From positions 1-64,000 of the forward strand of contig PWYW01000073.1 in assembly GCA_003567685.1 (NCBI GenBank): DNA of 64,000 nt, given 5' to 3'. A program made the position numbers and the translations under genes. The notes beneath the pieces are model-generated. The model saw only the letters and a list, made by a program, of their open reading frames with translations. It did not search any database and was not told the DNA's origin. Positions 20,863 to 29,138 of this stretch are shown in pieces. The first letter of the stretch is position 1; every line of letters starts with the position of its first letter. Source of the stretch: Gammaproteobacteria bacterium (lineage in GTDB: Bacteria; Pseudomonadota; Gammaproteobacteria; Xanthomonadales; Wenzhouxiangellaceae).

Positions 20863-21462
20863 ATGAACACCAATCCTCTGTTCTGGTGGGTTCGCCAGGC
20901 CATCATGGCTGGTGGCCTGGTGATCGTCATCATCCTTCTGGTACTGGTTGCGGCTCGTCATGCCTGGTTGCCACTGTGGCCCGGACGAGTGGAATTGGCC
21001 CTGACCATGGAAAGCCCTGATGCCGAGCGGGCGCGCTACCGTTCATCGCTTGGTGATCGGGTGGAGGAAACCTCGGAGGCCAAGCAGGAACTGGTTGCGC
21101 GCAATCGCCCCTGGAGTCTGGTGGTCATCGAGCTGGACTCGGGAGAACAATTGACCGCGTACCTCGTCGCTGCCGCCGATAAGCAGGACGAGGACAGCGC
21201 TTTGTACCCATTGCCGGATGCGTGGCGGTCAAGGCGTGTGGAGCAGCCAGGCTCGTTACCCCGATATGCCTTGCTGAAGCTGGATGATGGAAGCCAGTGG
21301 CGCAACAGCCTTGATTCAGCCCATCGCTTGTTTTACCCGAATCGACTGGATGCGAGTGAACGCATGCTGATCCTTCTGGCCCGAGTGCAAGAGCGCTGGG
21401 CGGTGGGTTTCCCACACTCGTCGGCGGGACTCTCCGAAGCAGGCGCGCAAACCGAACAGTGA
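20863..21462 (+). CDS. Membrane-anchored protein of unknown function
   Basis: I do not recognise this family. The 199-aa protein has one N-terminal membrane helix (about residues 14-32, IMAGGLVIVIILLVLVAA). The remainder is a mostly hydrophilic, probably periplasmic region with beta-strand-like stretches (WSLVVIELDSGEQLTAYLV). No catalytic motif, lipobox or repeat is visible. ATG 20863 is used. It is divergent from the GNAT-VanY gene and convergent with epmA, 19 bp from the epmA stop. Confidence 0.6.
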   Translation: MNTNPLFWWVRQAIMAGGLVIVIILLVLVAARHAWLPLWPGRVELALTMESPDAERARYRSSLGDRVEETSEAKQELVARNRPWSLVVIELDSGEQLTAYLVAAADKQDEDSALYPLPDAWRSRRVEQPGSLPRYALLKLDDGSQWRNSLDSAHRLFYPNRLDASERMLILLARVQERWAVGFPHSSAGLSEAGAQTEQ

Positions 21463-21481
21463 AGCGGCGGTTTCGGTTGGA

Positions 21482-22420
21482 TCAGCCCGGCTCGAAAAGA
21501 CAGACCTGGCCGATATCCCGCTCGTCAAGCAGGGCCATCAGCAGCCGGTCAACCCCCAGCGCCACGCCGGCGCAGTCCGGCAGGCCGCTGGCCAGGGCTG
21601 CCAGGAGCGTCTGATCCATCGGCATGGCAGGCTTGCCCAGCTGCTGGCGATAGCGATTGTCGTGCTCGAATCGGCGCCGCTGCTCTTTGGCATCCAGCAG
21701 CTCGTGATAACCGTTGGCCAGTTCCAGCGGCCCGGCGAATACCTCGAAACGACAGGCCAGGCGCGGGTCGTCGGGGTCCAGGCGGGCCAGCGCGGCCTGG
21801 CTGGCCGGGTAGTGGTAAAGCACGGTCAACTGGTCGGGCGGAAAGTGCGCCTGCACCTCGGTAGCCAGCAGGTAGTCGAGCCGCATGTCGCGGTCGCAGT
21901 CCTCCGGCAGGCCGGGGGTCAGCGCCAGCAGTTTTCGCTCGTCGTCGACCAGCGGGTCATAGCCATCCAGCCCGGCGAAACTGTCGCGCCAGGCCAGCCA
22001 GTTCACCGTCCAGTCTCTCGAGGGCTGGCAAACGTGGATCAGCTCCAGCACTTCCTCGGCCAGTGAACGCCAGTCAAAGCCCAGTCGATACCACTCGAGC
22101 AGGGTGAATTGCTGGCGATGTCGCCGGCCATGCTCGCCAGCACGAAACACCGGCCCCAGCTCGTACAGATCGCCGAAACCGGAGGCCAGCAGGCGTTTGT
22201 GGGCGTATTCGGGTGAGGTTCTCAAAAAGCCGCCACCGGCCAGTGCCAGACTGTCAATGTGCGGATCGGTGATGCCATGGGGGGTGGTCAGCGGCGTTTG
22301 CACTTCGAGCACATTGCGCTCGGCGAAAAACGTTCGAATGCTGGCCAGCAGACGAGCCCGTGCCTGCATGGTCGCCAGTGACGGTTGTGGACGCCAGTCA
22401 AGCTGCGAATTTGCGCTCAA
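21482..22420 (-). CDS. epmA: EF-P lysine (R)-beta-lysyltransferase (PoxA/GenX)
   Basis: Truncated class II lysyl-tRNA synthetase paralogue (312 aa) that attaches beta-lysine to elongation factor P. It has class II motifs TSPEYAHKRLLASGFG and VFRAGEHGRRHRQQFTLLEWY, and motif 3 GVALGVDRLLMALL, but no N-terminal anticodon-binding OB domain. That combination separates EpmA from LysS. The start is TTG in a TTGA overlap with the ppx stop. EpmB and EF-P must be encoded elsewhere. Confidence 0.93.
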   Translation of the reverse strand: MSANSQLDWRPQPSLATMQARARLLASIRTFFAERNVLEVQTPLTTPHGITDPHIDSLALAGGGFLRTSPEYAHKRLLASGFGDLYELGPVFRAGEHGRRHRQQFTLLEWYRLGFDWRSLAEEVLELIHVCQPSRDWTVNWLAWRDSFAGLDGYDPLVDDERKLLALTPGLPEDCDRDMRLDYLLATEVQAHFPPDQLTVLYHYPASQAALARLDPDDPRLACRFEVFAGPLELANGYHELLDAKEQRRRFEHDNRYRQQLGKPAMPMDQTLLAALASGLPDCAGVALGVDRLLMALLDERDIGQVCLFEPG

Positions 22421-23925
22421 GTGGCAGGCACCCGATCGGCCAGGCTCAGTTCAACGTCCAGCCGCTTGAGCTGACGCTGCTCTTCTTCCAGGTCATGACG
22501 GCTGAGCGGGTGGGCATCCAGCCAGCCCGGCGGCAGGTTCAAACGCAGATGACCGGGACCGTCACTCTGCACCGACAATTCGCTTTCCCAGTCGCGTCGG
22601 GCGCGGTGCAGGCAAAGGGCCAAGCGCAGCAGCGCCAGGGCGTGCTGGGCAGGCGCGAGGAGACGATCGGGCAGGCGCTTGAGGTCCGCCGGGTTGATGC
22701 GCTGGCGCTGGCCGCCGACCAGAATGGCCATGAACAATTGCTCGGGGCGACTGAAGCCGGCCATGTCTGATTGCTCGACGATGTAGGCGGCATGGCGATG
22801 GTGCTGATCGTGCGCTATGGCCAGGCCAATTTCGTGCAGTCGGCAGGCCCAGCCCAGCAGGTCGCGGTGGATGGTCTGCAAAGGCCAATGTTGCCCGATG
22901 CCCGACAGGGCGCGGTCTATCCAGGTTTCGATTCGCTCGGCCTGGGTGCGATCGACCTGGTAGCGCTCCATCATGGCTTGAACGGATTGGTCGCGTGGGT
23001 CATTGTGGCTCAAGCGTCCGACCAGATCGTCCAGCACGCCTTCGCGCAGGGCAAAGGGCGAGACGCGCAACTGGTCGATGTCCAGCGAGGCCATGACGGC
23101 TTCCAGAATCAACACCCCGCCGCTGATGACCGGCTGGCGAGCATCCGACAGCCCGGGCAAGCTGACGGCCTCGATCCGGCCGGCGTCCAGCAGGCGCTGC
23201 TTCAGCTCGGCCAGCTGGGCGGGGCGGATCACCGGCGGCGCGTCCGGGTCAAGTGCTTCGATGATCTTGCCGATTGCGCGAATGGTGCCCGAAGAGCCGG
23301 CTGCCTGTTGCCAGCCAAACTGGCGATAGGCAGCCTGGAAGGCCAGCAGGTCGCCCTGGATACGCGCGCTGGCCCGGCGCCAGGCCCGGGGCGTGATGCG
23401 ACCGTTTTCAAAGGCGCGACGGGTTTCGCTGACGCAGCCGTAGGGGAAGCTCTCGGCCAGGGCCGGCTCCCGGCCTTCGCCGACCACGACCTCGGTCGAG
23501 CCGCCGCCGATGTCGATGACCAGGCGCCGCCCTTCGGCCGGTGCAATGCCGCGGTTGACACCGCGGTAGACCAATCGGGCTTCTTCGCGGCCGCTGATGA
23601 TTTCGATCGGGCAGCCCAGTGCGGTTTCGGCCACGACCAGGAAGGCCGCCGGGTTTTTCAGTCGCCGGAAGGTCTGGGTGCCCACGGCGCGAATGTGCTC
23701 GGGCGGAATATCGGCCAAGCGCTGGCCAAAGCGCGACAGGCTGGCCAGGGCGCCTTCCCGGGTGGCCGAATCCAGCTGGCCACGTTCATCAAGGCCGCCG
23801 CCCAGGCGCACCATGTCGCGCAGGCGATCAATCACGCGCAGCTCGCCGTGTTCATCGCGGGCCACGATCATGTGGAAGCTGTTGCTGCCCAGATCGACCG
23901 CGGCAAACAGCTGCTTGTCGGTCAT
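22417..23925 (-). CDS. ppx: Exopolyphosphatase, Ppx/GppA family
   Basis: Releases phosphate from polyphosphate ends, or hydrolyses pppGpp (502 aa). The ASKHA fold is shown by AAVDLGSNSFHM at the N-terminus and LVIDIGGGSTEVV further in. A C-terminal HD-like region is present (GWACRLHEIGLAIAHDQHH). The ATGA overlap with ppk1 and TTGA overlap with epmA place it in a tight ppk-ppx-epmA operon. Neighbouring ppk1 favours Ppx over GppA. Confidence 0.92.
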   Translation of the reverse strand: MTDKQLFAAVDLGSNSFHMIVARDEHGELRVIDRLRDMVRLGGGLDERGQLDSATREGALASLSRFGQRLADIPPEHIRAVGTQTFRRLKNPAAFLVVAETALGCPIEIISGREEARLVYRGVNRGIAPAEGRRLVIDIGGGSTEVVVGEGREPALAESFPYGCVSETRRAFENGRITPRAWRRASARIQGDLLAFQAAYRQFGWQQAAGSSGTIRAIGKIIEALDPDAPPVIRPAQLAELKQRLLDAGRIEAVSLPGLSDARQPVISGGVLILEAVMASLDIDQLRVSPFALREGVLDDLVGRLSHNDPRDQSVQAMMERYQVDRTQAERIETWIDRALSGIGQHWPLQTIHRDLLGWACRLHEIGLAIAHDQHHRHAAYIVEQSDMAGFSRPEQLFMAILVGGQRQRINPADLKRLPDRLLAPAQHALALLRLALCLHRARRDWESELSVQSDGPGHLRLNLPPGWLDAHPLSRHDLEEEQRQLKRLDVELSLADRVPAT

Positions 23926-26066
23926 CCGCCTTCCTGGGCCTGTTTCATCAGCATTTCCTGGATCGACAGCGGGGCTTCATCGCCAACCGGGCGAACCAGA
24001 TGGTAATGGCCGTTGCCGTCCAGTTCCCAGGCCTGGATATTGTCCTCGAAGGCCAGGTCGATGCTCTCGTTGACAACCCGGGCGGCGGCCTCGGGCGTTT
24101 TGATCGGGAAGCAGGTTTCGACGCGCTGAAACAGATTGCGCTCCATCCAGTCGGCACTGGCGGCCCAGGTTTCGGCCTGGCCGTCGTTGGCAAAGTGATA
24201 GACCCGGCTGTGTTCAAGAAAACGCCCGAGGATGGAACGCACGCGAATGGTTTCCGACAAACCTTCCACGCCGGGGCGCAGGCAGCAGATGCCGCGAATC
24301 ACCAGGCGGATGACCACGCCGGCGCGTGAGGCCCGATACAACGCCTGGATGATCGACGGCTCGGTCAGCGAATTCATCTTGGCCGAAATCGCCGCCGGCT
24401 TGCCGGCCCGGGCGTTGTCGGCCTCGCGCTCGATGCGCGCCAGCAGGAAATCGTGCAGACCAAACGGCGACTGGACCAGTTCGTGCAGGGCCTGCACCCG
24501 CCCAAGACCGGACAGCTGCTGGAAAATGCGATGGACGTCTTCGGCCAGTTCGGGACGGGCTGACAGCAGGCTCCAGTCGGTATAGGCCTTGGCCGTTCCC
24601 TGGTGGTAATTCCCGGTGCCCAGGTGAACGTAGCGCTTGAGGTGGTCGCGTTCCCGGCGCACGATCATCATCATCTTGGCGTGGGTCTTGTGCCCGACGA
24701 CACCGTAGACCACCTGGACCCCGGCTTCCTGGAGCCGAGTGGCCAGGGTGATGTTGGCCTCTTCATCGAAGCGGGCGCGCAGCTCCACGATCACGGTCAC
24801 GTCCTTGCCGGCGCGGGCCGCTTCAATCAGCAGGCCGACCAGGGCCGAGTCGACCCCGGTGCGATACAGCGTCTGCTTGATGGCCAGCACTTGCGGGTCG
24901 CTGACCGCCTGGCGAACCAGGTCGACCACCGGCTGGAAACTGTCGTAGGGATGATGCAGCAGCCAGTCCTGGCGCTGCAGGGCGGCAAACAGGTCACCGC
25001 CCTGGACCAGCGCCTTGGGCAGATTGGGCTGAAAGGGCGGGTACTTCAGGTCCGGACGGTCGGCCAGGTCGCAGATCGCGCTCATCCGGTTGAGGTTGAC
25101 CGGGCCGTCGCAGCGATAAATGTCGCCGTCATCAATGCCGAATTTGCTGGCCAGGTAGCGAGTGATCGATTCCGGGCAGTTGGTGGCCACTTCCAGGCGC
25201 ACCGCCTCGGCAAACCCGCGCTCCATCAGCTCGCCCTCAAGCGCGCGGGCCAGGTCCTCGATTTCTTCCTCGTCGACGAACAACTCGCTGTTGCGAGTCA
25301 CCCGGAACTGGTAGCAGCCCTTGACCCGCATGCCGGGGAACAGCTCGTCGATGAAGGCGTGGAGAATGGACGACAGGAAGACAAAGTCGTCCGGTCCGTC
25401 CGAGTGACTGTCGGGCACCCGGATGATGCGCGGCAGCGACCGGGGTGCGCGAACCAGCGCCATGCCGCTGTCGCGTCCAAAGGCATCGCGGCCCTCAAGC
25501 GCCACGGCGAAATTCAGCGACTTGTTGAGTATTCGCGGGAACGGGTGGGCCGGATCAAGGCCCAGCGGGCTCAGAACAGGCATCAGTTCTTGCTGGAAAT
25601 GCTGGTGCAACCAGGCGGTCTGCTGGTCGGTCCATTCGGAGCGCCGCAGTATGCGGATGTTTTCCCGGGCCAGTTCGGGTGTCAGCTCGTCATTCATCAC
25701 CCGATACTGCTCGTCGACCAGCTCGACCACGGCGGTTCGTAGGGTCTCCAGCGTGCTGGCCGGGGTCAGGCCGTCGGGGCCAGGCTGGTTGGCGCCGTGG
25801 CGCAGGCGCTGGCGAACCGAGGCCACCCGAACCTCGAAGAATTCATCCAGGTTGGTGCAGGAAATGCACAGGAATCTCAACCGTTCAAGCAGGGGAATCT
25901 GCGGGTCGCGGGCCAGCTCGAGCACCCGGCGGGTGAAGGCCAGCAGGCTCAGCTCGCGATTGAACAACAGCTCGGGCGGGCTTAAGTCCTCATCGTCCCA
26001 GCGGGCCAGCGGCGAGGCCTGCTGGCTGACTTCAACAACGGATTCCAGCGGGGTCGGCTCTGGCAT
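23922..26066 (-). CDS. ppk1: Polyphosphate kinase 1
   Basis: Makes polyphosphate from ATP (714 aa, normal length). N-terminal LLFNRELSLLAFTRRVLELA, the middle LRFLCISCTNLDEFFEVRVA, and the phospholipase-D-like catalytic part with the phospho-accepting His in GHKTHAKMMMIVRRE and the later RSILGRFLEHSRVYHF are all present. The ATG start precedes the PPK N-domain. It is followed directly by ppx. Confidence 0.96.
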   Translation of the reverse strand: MPEPTPLESVVEVSQQASPLARWDDEDLSPPELLFNRELSLLAFTRRVLELARDPQIPLLERLRFLCISCTNLDEFFEVRVASVRQRLRHGANQPGPDGLTPASTLETLRTAVVELVDEQYRVMNDELTPELARENIRILRRSEWTDQQTAWLHQHFQQELMPVLSPLGLDPAHPFPRILNKSLNFAVALEGRDAFGRDSGMALVRAPRSLPRIIRVPDSHSDGPDDFVFLSSILHAFIDELFPGMRVKGCYQFRVTRNSELFVDEEEIEDLARALEGELMERGFAEAVRLEVATNCPESITRYLASKFGIDDGDIYRCDGPVNLNRMSAICDLADRPDLKYPPFQPNLPKALVQGGDLFAALQRQDWLLHHPYDSFQPVVDLVRQAVSDPQVLAIKQTLYRTGVDSALVGLLIEAARAGKDVTVIVELRARFDEEANITLATRLQEAGVQVVYGVVGHKTHAKMMMIVRRERDHLKRYVHLGTGNYHQGTAKAYTDWSLLSARPELAEDVHRIFQQLSGLGRVQALHELVQSPFGLHDFLLARIEREADNARAGKPAAISAKMNSLTEPSIIQALYRASRAGVVIRLVIRGICCLRPGVEGLSETIRVRSILGRFLEHSRVYHFANDGQAETWAASADWMERNLFQRVETCFPIKTPEAAARVVNESIDLAFEDNIQAWELDGNGHYHLVRPVGDEAPLSIQEMLMKQAQEGG

Positions 26067-26096
26067 GAGATGTGAGGGCTCCGGAATATTCAGCTT

Positions 26097-26148
26097 GGGT
26101 TCGCTGGAGGGCCTGGTTGAGCGGCCAGGCGCGCCAGCAGGCGAACCC
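26097..26148 (-). terminator. Two-tier hairpin between bepA and ppk1
   Basis: Outer stem GGGTTCGC (26097-26104) pairs with GCGAACCC (26141-26148); inner stem GCCTGG (26111-26116) pairs with CCAGGC (26125-26130). It lies downstream of bepA and upstream of ppk1, both read on the minus strand. No U-run follows, so it could be a factor-dependent terminator, an mRNA-stabilising structure or a leader element of ppk1. Confidence 0.45.
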
Positions 26149-26191
26149 TAACGATACCGTAATCCGATGGCGTTTTGCTGACGCTGCCGGG

Positions 26192-27670
26192 TCAAGGTCT
26201 GCGTCCCATCATCCTGACCTGCTCACTCCGCATCTCACTCAAACGGGCCGAAATCCGGGCTCGCTGGTAATAGTCGAGATCATCACGTCGCTCGGCCAGC
26301 TCCAGTTGTTCGATAGCGGCAGTGAGTCCACCGCGCAGGTAGTAACTTTCGGCGGTGGCCTCCATGGCGCGGATGGGCTCGCCCGAACGATTCGATGCTT
26401 GGGCCAGGAGCTCGGTCATGCGCAGATCGTTGGGGAAGAGGCGCAGGTGACGGCGAATGACTTCGCTGGCGCGGGCGGCCTGTTCTGGCGAGCCCTCGTG
26501 CATCAGCGCCTCCACGTACTGTCGGGTCACCATGCGGCTGCCCGGAAAATCGTTGTACAGCTCGGCCAGACGATCCACCGCATCGTCGGAATGCCCCTGG
26601 GCCAGCAATAATTCTGCTTCCAATAGCTGGATCACCTGGTGATCGGGATAGTCGTTGATCAAGCGTTCCATCTCGATCTGGGCGCGGGCAAACTGGCGCG
26701 CCCGCATCTGCGCCAGGATCAGGCCGTAGCGCATGGCCTGTGCCGGCCGTTCGCTGCGCTCCAATCGCACACGAAACCAGTCTTCAGCGGCTTGTGGGCT
26801 CTGGCTGATCAGCACCCTCAAGCGGGACTGGGCGAAATGGAAGTCGATGCTGTCACGTGGCTCGGCCACGCTGAACTGCTCGGCACGGCTGCGCGCTTCG
26901 GCGGTGCGATTGACGGTTAGAGGGTGCGTTCGAAGGTATTCCGGTGGTCCGGCCCCCATGACCCGCGAGTGGGCGTTCAGGCGCTCGAAGAAACGGGCCA
27001 TGCCGTGCGGGTCATAGCCAGCTCGGGCCAGCAGGCCGATGCCAACCCGGTCGGCTTCGGCCTCGGCCTGGCGCGTATGGTTGATTTGCATCTGTTGGGC
27101 CAGGCCCATGCCGCTCATTAGTACCGCCCCGGGGGCGTCGCCGCCGGCGCCGGCCATGCCGGCGGCAACGGCCAGCCCGAGAGACGCGATCATCATGGGC
27201 AGGGAGACTTGCTGTGCGGCCTCCATGCTGCGAGCCAGGTGATCCTGAGTGACGTGGGCTATTTCATGGGCGACCACGCCCGCCACTTCGCTTTCGTCAT
27301 GCGCCATCAAGATCAGCCCGGCGTTGAGGCCTATGACGCCGGATACACTGGCGAACGCATTGATCGTGGGATCGCGCATGACGAAAAAATGGAACTCGGC
27401 CGACGGCCGTGAAGACACCGATACCAGGCGAAAGCCCATATCTTCGAAGTAGTCCCGGATCAGTGGGTCTTCAACGAGGAGATTGTGGGCGCGCATGTAG
27501 CGTTCGAAGTCGCGGGCGAAAGTGCGTTCCTGCTCCGGTGACAACACTCGCAGGGTTCCGCCACCGAGATCAGGCAGCCGAACGCTTTCCTGGGCACCGA
27601 CTGTTGAGCCCAGCAGTGCGATAATGGCGGCCAGAATCAACGCGGGCCCCGTAGGCTTGGTGATCTTCAT
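26192..27670 (-). CDS. bepA: Periplasmic M48 metalloprotease/chaperone, BepA type
   Basis: Outer-membrane assembly protease and chaperone for LptD and BAM substrates (492 aa). A signal peptide at about residues 1-26 ends STVGA. The zinc motif HEIAH lies in VVAHEIAHVTQDH, with the third ligand in EAEADRVGIGLL. C-terminal TPR repeats follow (MERLINDYPDHQVIQLLEAE). ATG 27670 gives the signal peptide; the frame is open further upstream but that part overlaps the divergent gene and has no family likeness. Confidence 0.92.
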   Translation of the reverse strand: MKITKPTGPALILAAIIALLGSTVGAQESVRLPDLGGGTLRVLSPEQERTFARDFERYMRAHNLLVEDPLIRDYFEDMGFRLVSVSSRPSAEFHFFVMRDPTINAFASVSGVIGLNAGLILMAHDESEVAGVVAHEIAHVTQDHLARSMEAAQQVSLPMMIASLGLAVAAGMAGAGGDAPGAVLMSGMGLAQQMQINHTRQAEAEADRVGIGLLARAGYDPHGMARFFERLNAHSRVMGAGPPEYLRTHPLTVNRTAEARSRAEQFSVAEPRDSIDFHFAQSRLRVLISQSPQAAEDWFRVRLERSERPAQAMRYGLILAQMRARQFARAQIEMERLINDYPDHQVIQLLEAELLLAQGHSDDAVDRLAELYNDFPGSRMVTRQYVEALMHEGSPEQAARASEVIRRHLRLFPNDLRMTELLAQASNRSGEPIRAMEATAESYYLRGGLTAAIEQLELAERRDDLDYYQRARISARLSEMRSEQVRMMGRRP

Positions 27671-27798
27671 ATGGCTGCTAAGACTGTCAGACGCCTGGGT
27701 GGTTTCGCCGTTGCGCTTTTTTTTAGTCACCCCCAAATTATGCCTGCTGCCGGCAAAGGCCGGGTCATGGACGTCCATTCGCCCGTGTGAGCGATAGA

Positions 27799-28419
27799 AT
27801 GAACGATCAATCGAACGTTGCTGAATTATGGTTGGAGCGCCGGTCTCCGGAATCAGCCGGTGAAGGTGCGTCGCCCCAGTGGCTGGCTTCTGCTGCCGGT
27901 GCCTGCGTGTTTCTGCATGGCGATGGAGTGAGTTGGGCACAACGATCCGGGCTGGACGCGAACCTGCTGATCTGCTCTGCCTCCTGGCAAAGGCGCTTTG
28001 GTCAGCAACAGCCAGCGTCCGGCACGCTTGGATCCCTGATGGTTTTCTGGGCACGTGCACTGCTTGCCGAGCGCATGTACAGCTCGGCCGGGCAATCTGA
28101 TGTTAGAAAAGGGGATAGGTCGTTGCCGTGGCTGCTGAGGTACCGGGGGGACGAGTCGTCGCTGGCGAGGCGCGAAGCTCTCGAATTGGTAATGGCGGGG
28201 GCAAGTCTTGACCTGAAACTCGCGTTGGTGCTCGAGCGGCCCGCCTGGAGCTCATTCAGTGAGGACGATTGGCAAAGCTGGAAACAACTGACCGATCATC
28301 AACTGGCCGATCTGTATTGTCGGGCTCGGCCCGACGATTCGCTACCGCCTGGCATCACGCGCCTGTCGTCCGATTTGCTCGATCGGCACTGGTCTTTTCA
28401 TCGGAGTCTTGGCATTTGA
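27799..28419 (+). CDS. Putative fused TusD/DsrE-like and TusC/DsrF-like sulfur-relay protein
   Basis: 206 aa, not a standard annotated family as far as I can tell. Residues about 25-100 resemble TusD/DsrE: VFLHGDGV matches the TusD VFFYxxGV strand and LLICSASWQRR matches ICVAAALRRG, keeping the sulfur-carrying Cys (Cys59 from this ATG). Residues about 110-200 resemble TusC/DsrF: REALELVMAGASLDLKLALVL and KQLTDHQLADLY match its REGLDALLATSAL and KLLGLYDIE parts, and the C-terminal LLDRH block. The stop overlaps the TTG start of a DsrC/TusE gene (TTGA), the dsrEFH-dsrC order. GTG 27787 is an alternative start. The homology comes from remembered E. coli Tus sequences, not a search. Confidence 0.6.
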   Translation: MNDQSNVAELWLERRSPESAGEGASPQWLASAAGACVFLHGDGVSWAQRSGLDANLLICSASWQRRFGQQQPASGTLGSLMVFWARALLAERMYSSAGQSDVRKGDRSLPWLLRYRGDESSLARREALELVMAGASLDLKLALVLERPAWSSFSEDDWQSWKQLTDHQLADLYCRARPDDSLPPGITRLSSDLLDRHWSFHRSLGI

Positions 28420-28733
28420 ACAAAGAGCCGGTATTCGACGAACATGGGCACCTGGCTGACGCGGCCAGCTGGAACCCTGCCTTGGCCGAAGGGCTGGCGG
28501 GTGCGGATGGCGTGCGGCTTGAGGCTGCCCACTGGTGGGTGATCGAGTTTGTCCGGGACTACCATGCTCGCTATGGCAACCCGCCGCTGATGCGAACGCT
28601 GCTCGCGGCCTGGCGGGAGCACATTGGGGATGCCAGCGCTGGCAGTCGCGATCTGTATCGCCTGTTCAGTGACAACCCGGTCCGCCAGGCCTGTCTTTAC
28701 GGCGGCTTGCCCAAGCCGGACTGGTGCCTCTGA
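28416..28733 (+). CDS. tusE: DsrC/TusE family sulfur-relay protein
   Basis: 105 aa persulfide carrier of the DsrC/TusE family, which passes sulfur to MnmA for 2-thiouridine in tRNA, or works with dissimilatory sulfite reductase. The C-terminal arm ends GLPKPDWCL with the conserved penultimate Cys104. A second Cys93 gives the CX10C pair typical of DsrC proper; E. coli TusE lacks it. Other family marks are WNPALAEGLA and IEFVRDYHARYGNPP. The TTG start overlaps the upstream stop (TTGA). No dsrAB is nearby, so the tRNA role is more likely. Confidence 0.9.
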   Translation: MNKEPVFDEHGHLADAASWNPALAEGLAGADGVRLEAAHWWVIEFVRDYHARYGNPPLMRTLLAAWREHIGDASAGSRDLYRLFSDNPVRQACLYGGLPKPDWCL

Positions 28734-28790
28734 CGAGGCAAGGTTTCTCGGGCACAGCCAAATTTTCTGACAACGTCCTTTGGAGTTTCG

Positions 28791-29051
28791 ATGAATCACA
28801 AACCGATCGTGATGTACGCCACCACCAGCTGTCCTTTCTGCGTCGCCGCTCGTCGCCTGTTGCGGGAGCGCAATCTGACCTGGACGGAAGTGTCGGTGGA
28901 TATCGACCCTGACAAACGCGCCGAAATGATGTCCCGCAGCGGACGGCATACCGTGCCGCAAATCTTCATTGGTGACGCCCACGTTGGTGGGTTTGACGAT
29001 TTGGATGCGCTCGATCAGGAAGGTGCACTCGACCGCTTGCTGCACGACTGA
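28791..29051 (+). CDS. grxC: Glutaredoxin 3 type
   Basis: Small thiol-disulfide oxidoreductase (86 aa) with active site CPFC (residues 14-17), cis-Pro in TVPQIFIG and the GGFDDL glutathione-binding turn. Typical size. The CPFC variant replaces the usual CPYC. It follows the DsrC gene by 57 bp and may serve the same thiol chemistry, though that link is only positional. Confidence 0.93.
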   Translation: MNHKPIVMYATTSCPFCVAARRLLRERNLTWTEVSVDIDPDKRAEMMSRSGRHTVPQIFIGDAHVGGFDDLDALDQEGALDRLLHD

Positions 29052-29092
29052 CGCCGACCGTCGAATCCTCAGGTTCGATGGTTCGGGCGACG

Positions 29093-29098
29093 TATAAT
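29093..29098 (+). promoter_or_regulatory. Perfect -10 box upstream of the isocitrate dehydrogenase gene
   Basis: TATAAT at 29093-29098, 40 bp before the GTG start. The -35 region is poor (around 29070, CAGGTT), so this may need an activator or be a weak promoter. Confidence 0.45.
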
Positions 29099-29138
29099 AA
29101 CCGGCTGTTCTATCCCTAATCACCTAAGGATCTCAACC

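Noticed and set aside
27719-27727. Run of T residues that could belong to a terminator
   Set aside because: No stem precedes it on the plus strand, and it lies in the leader of bepA on the other strand rather than after a gene.
26192-28060. Longer bepA reading frame starting far upstream
   Set aside because: The extra 130 residues overlap the divergent TusDC-like gene and would bury the clear signal peptide that starts at 27670.
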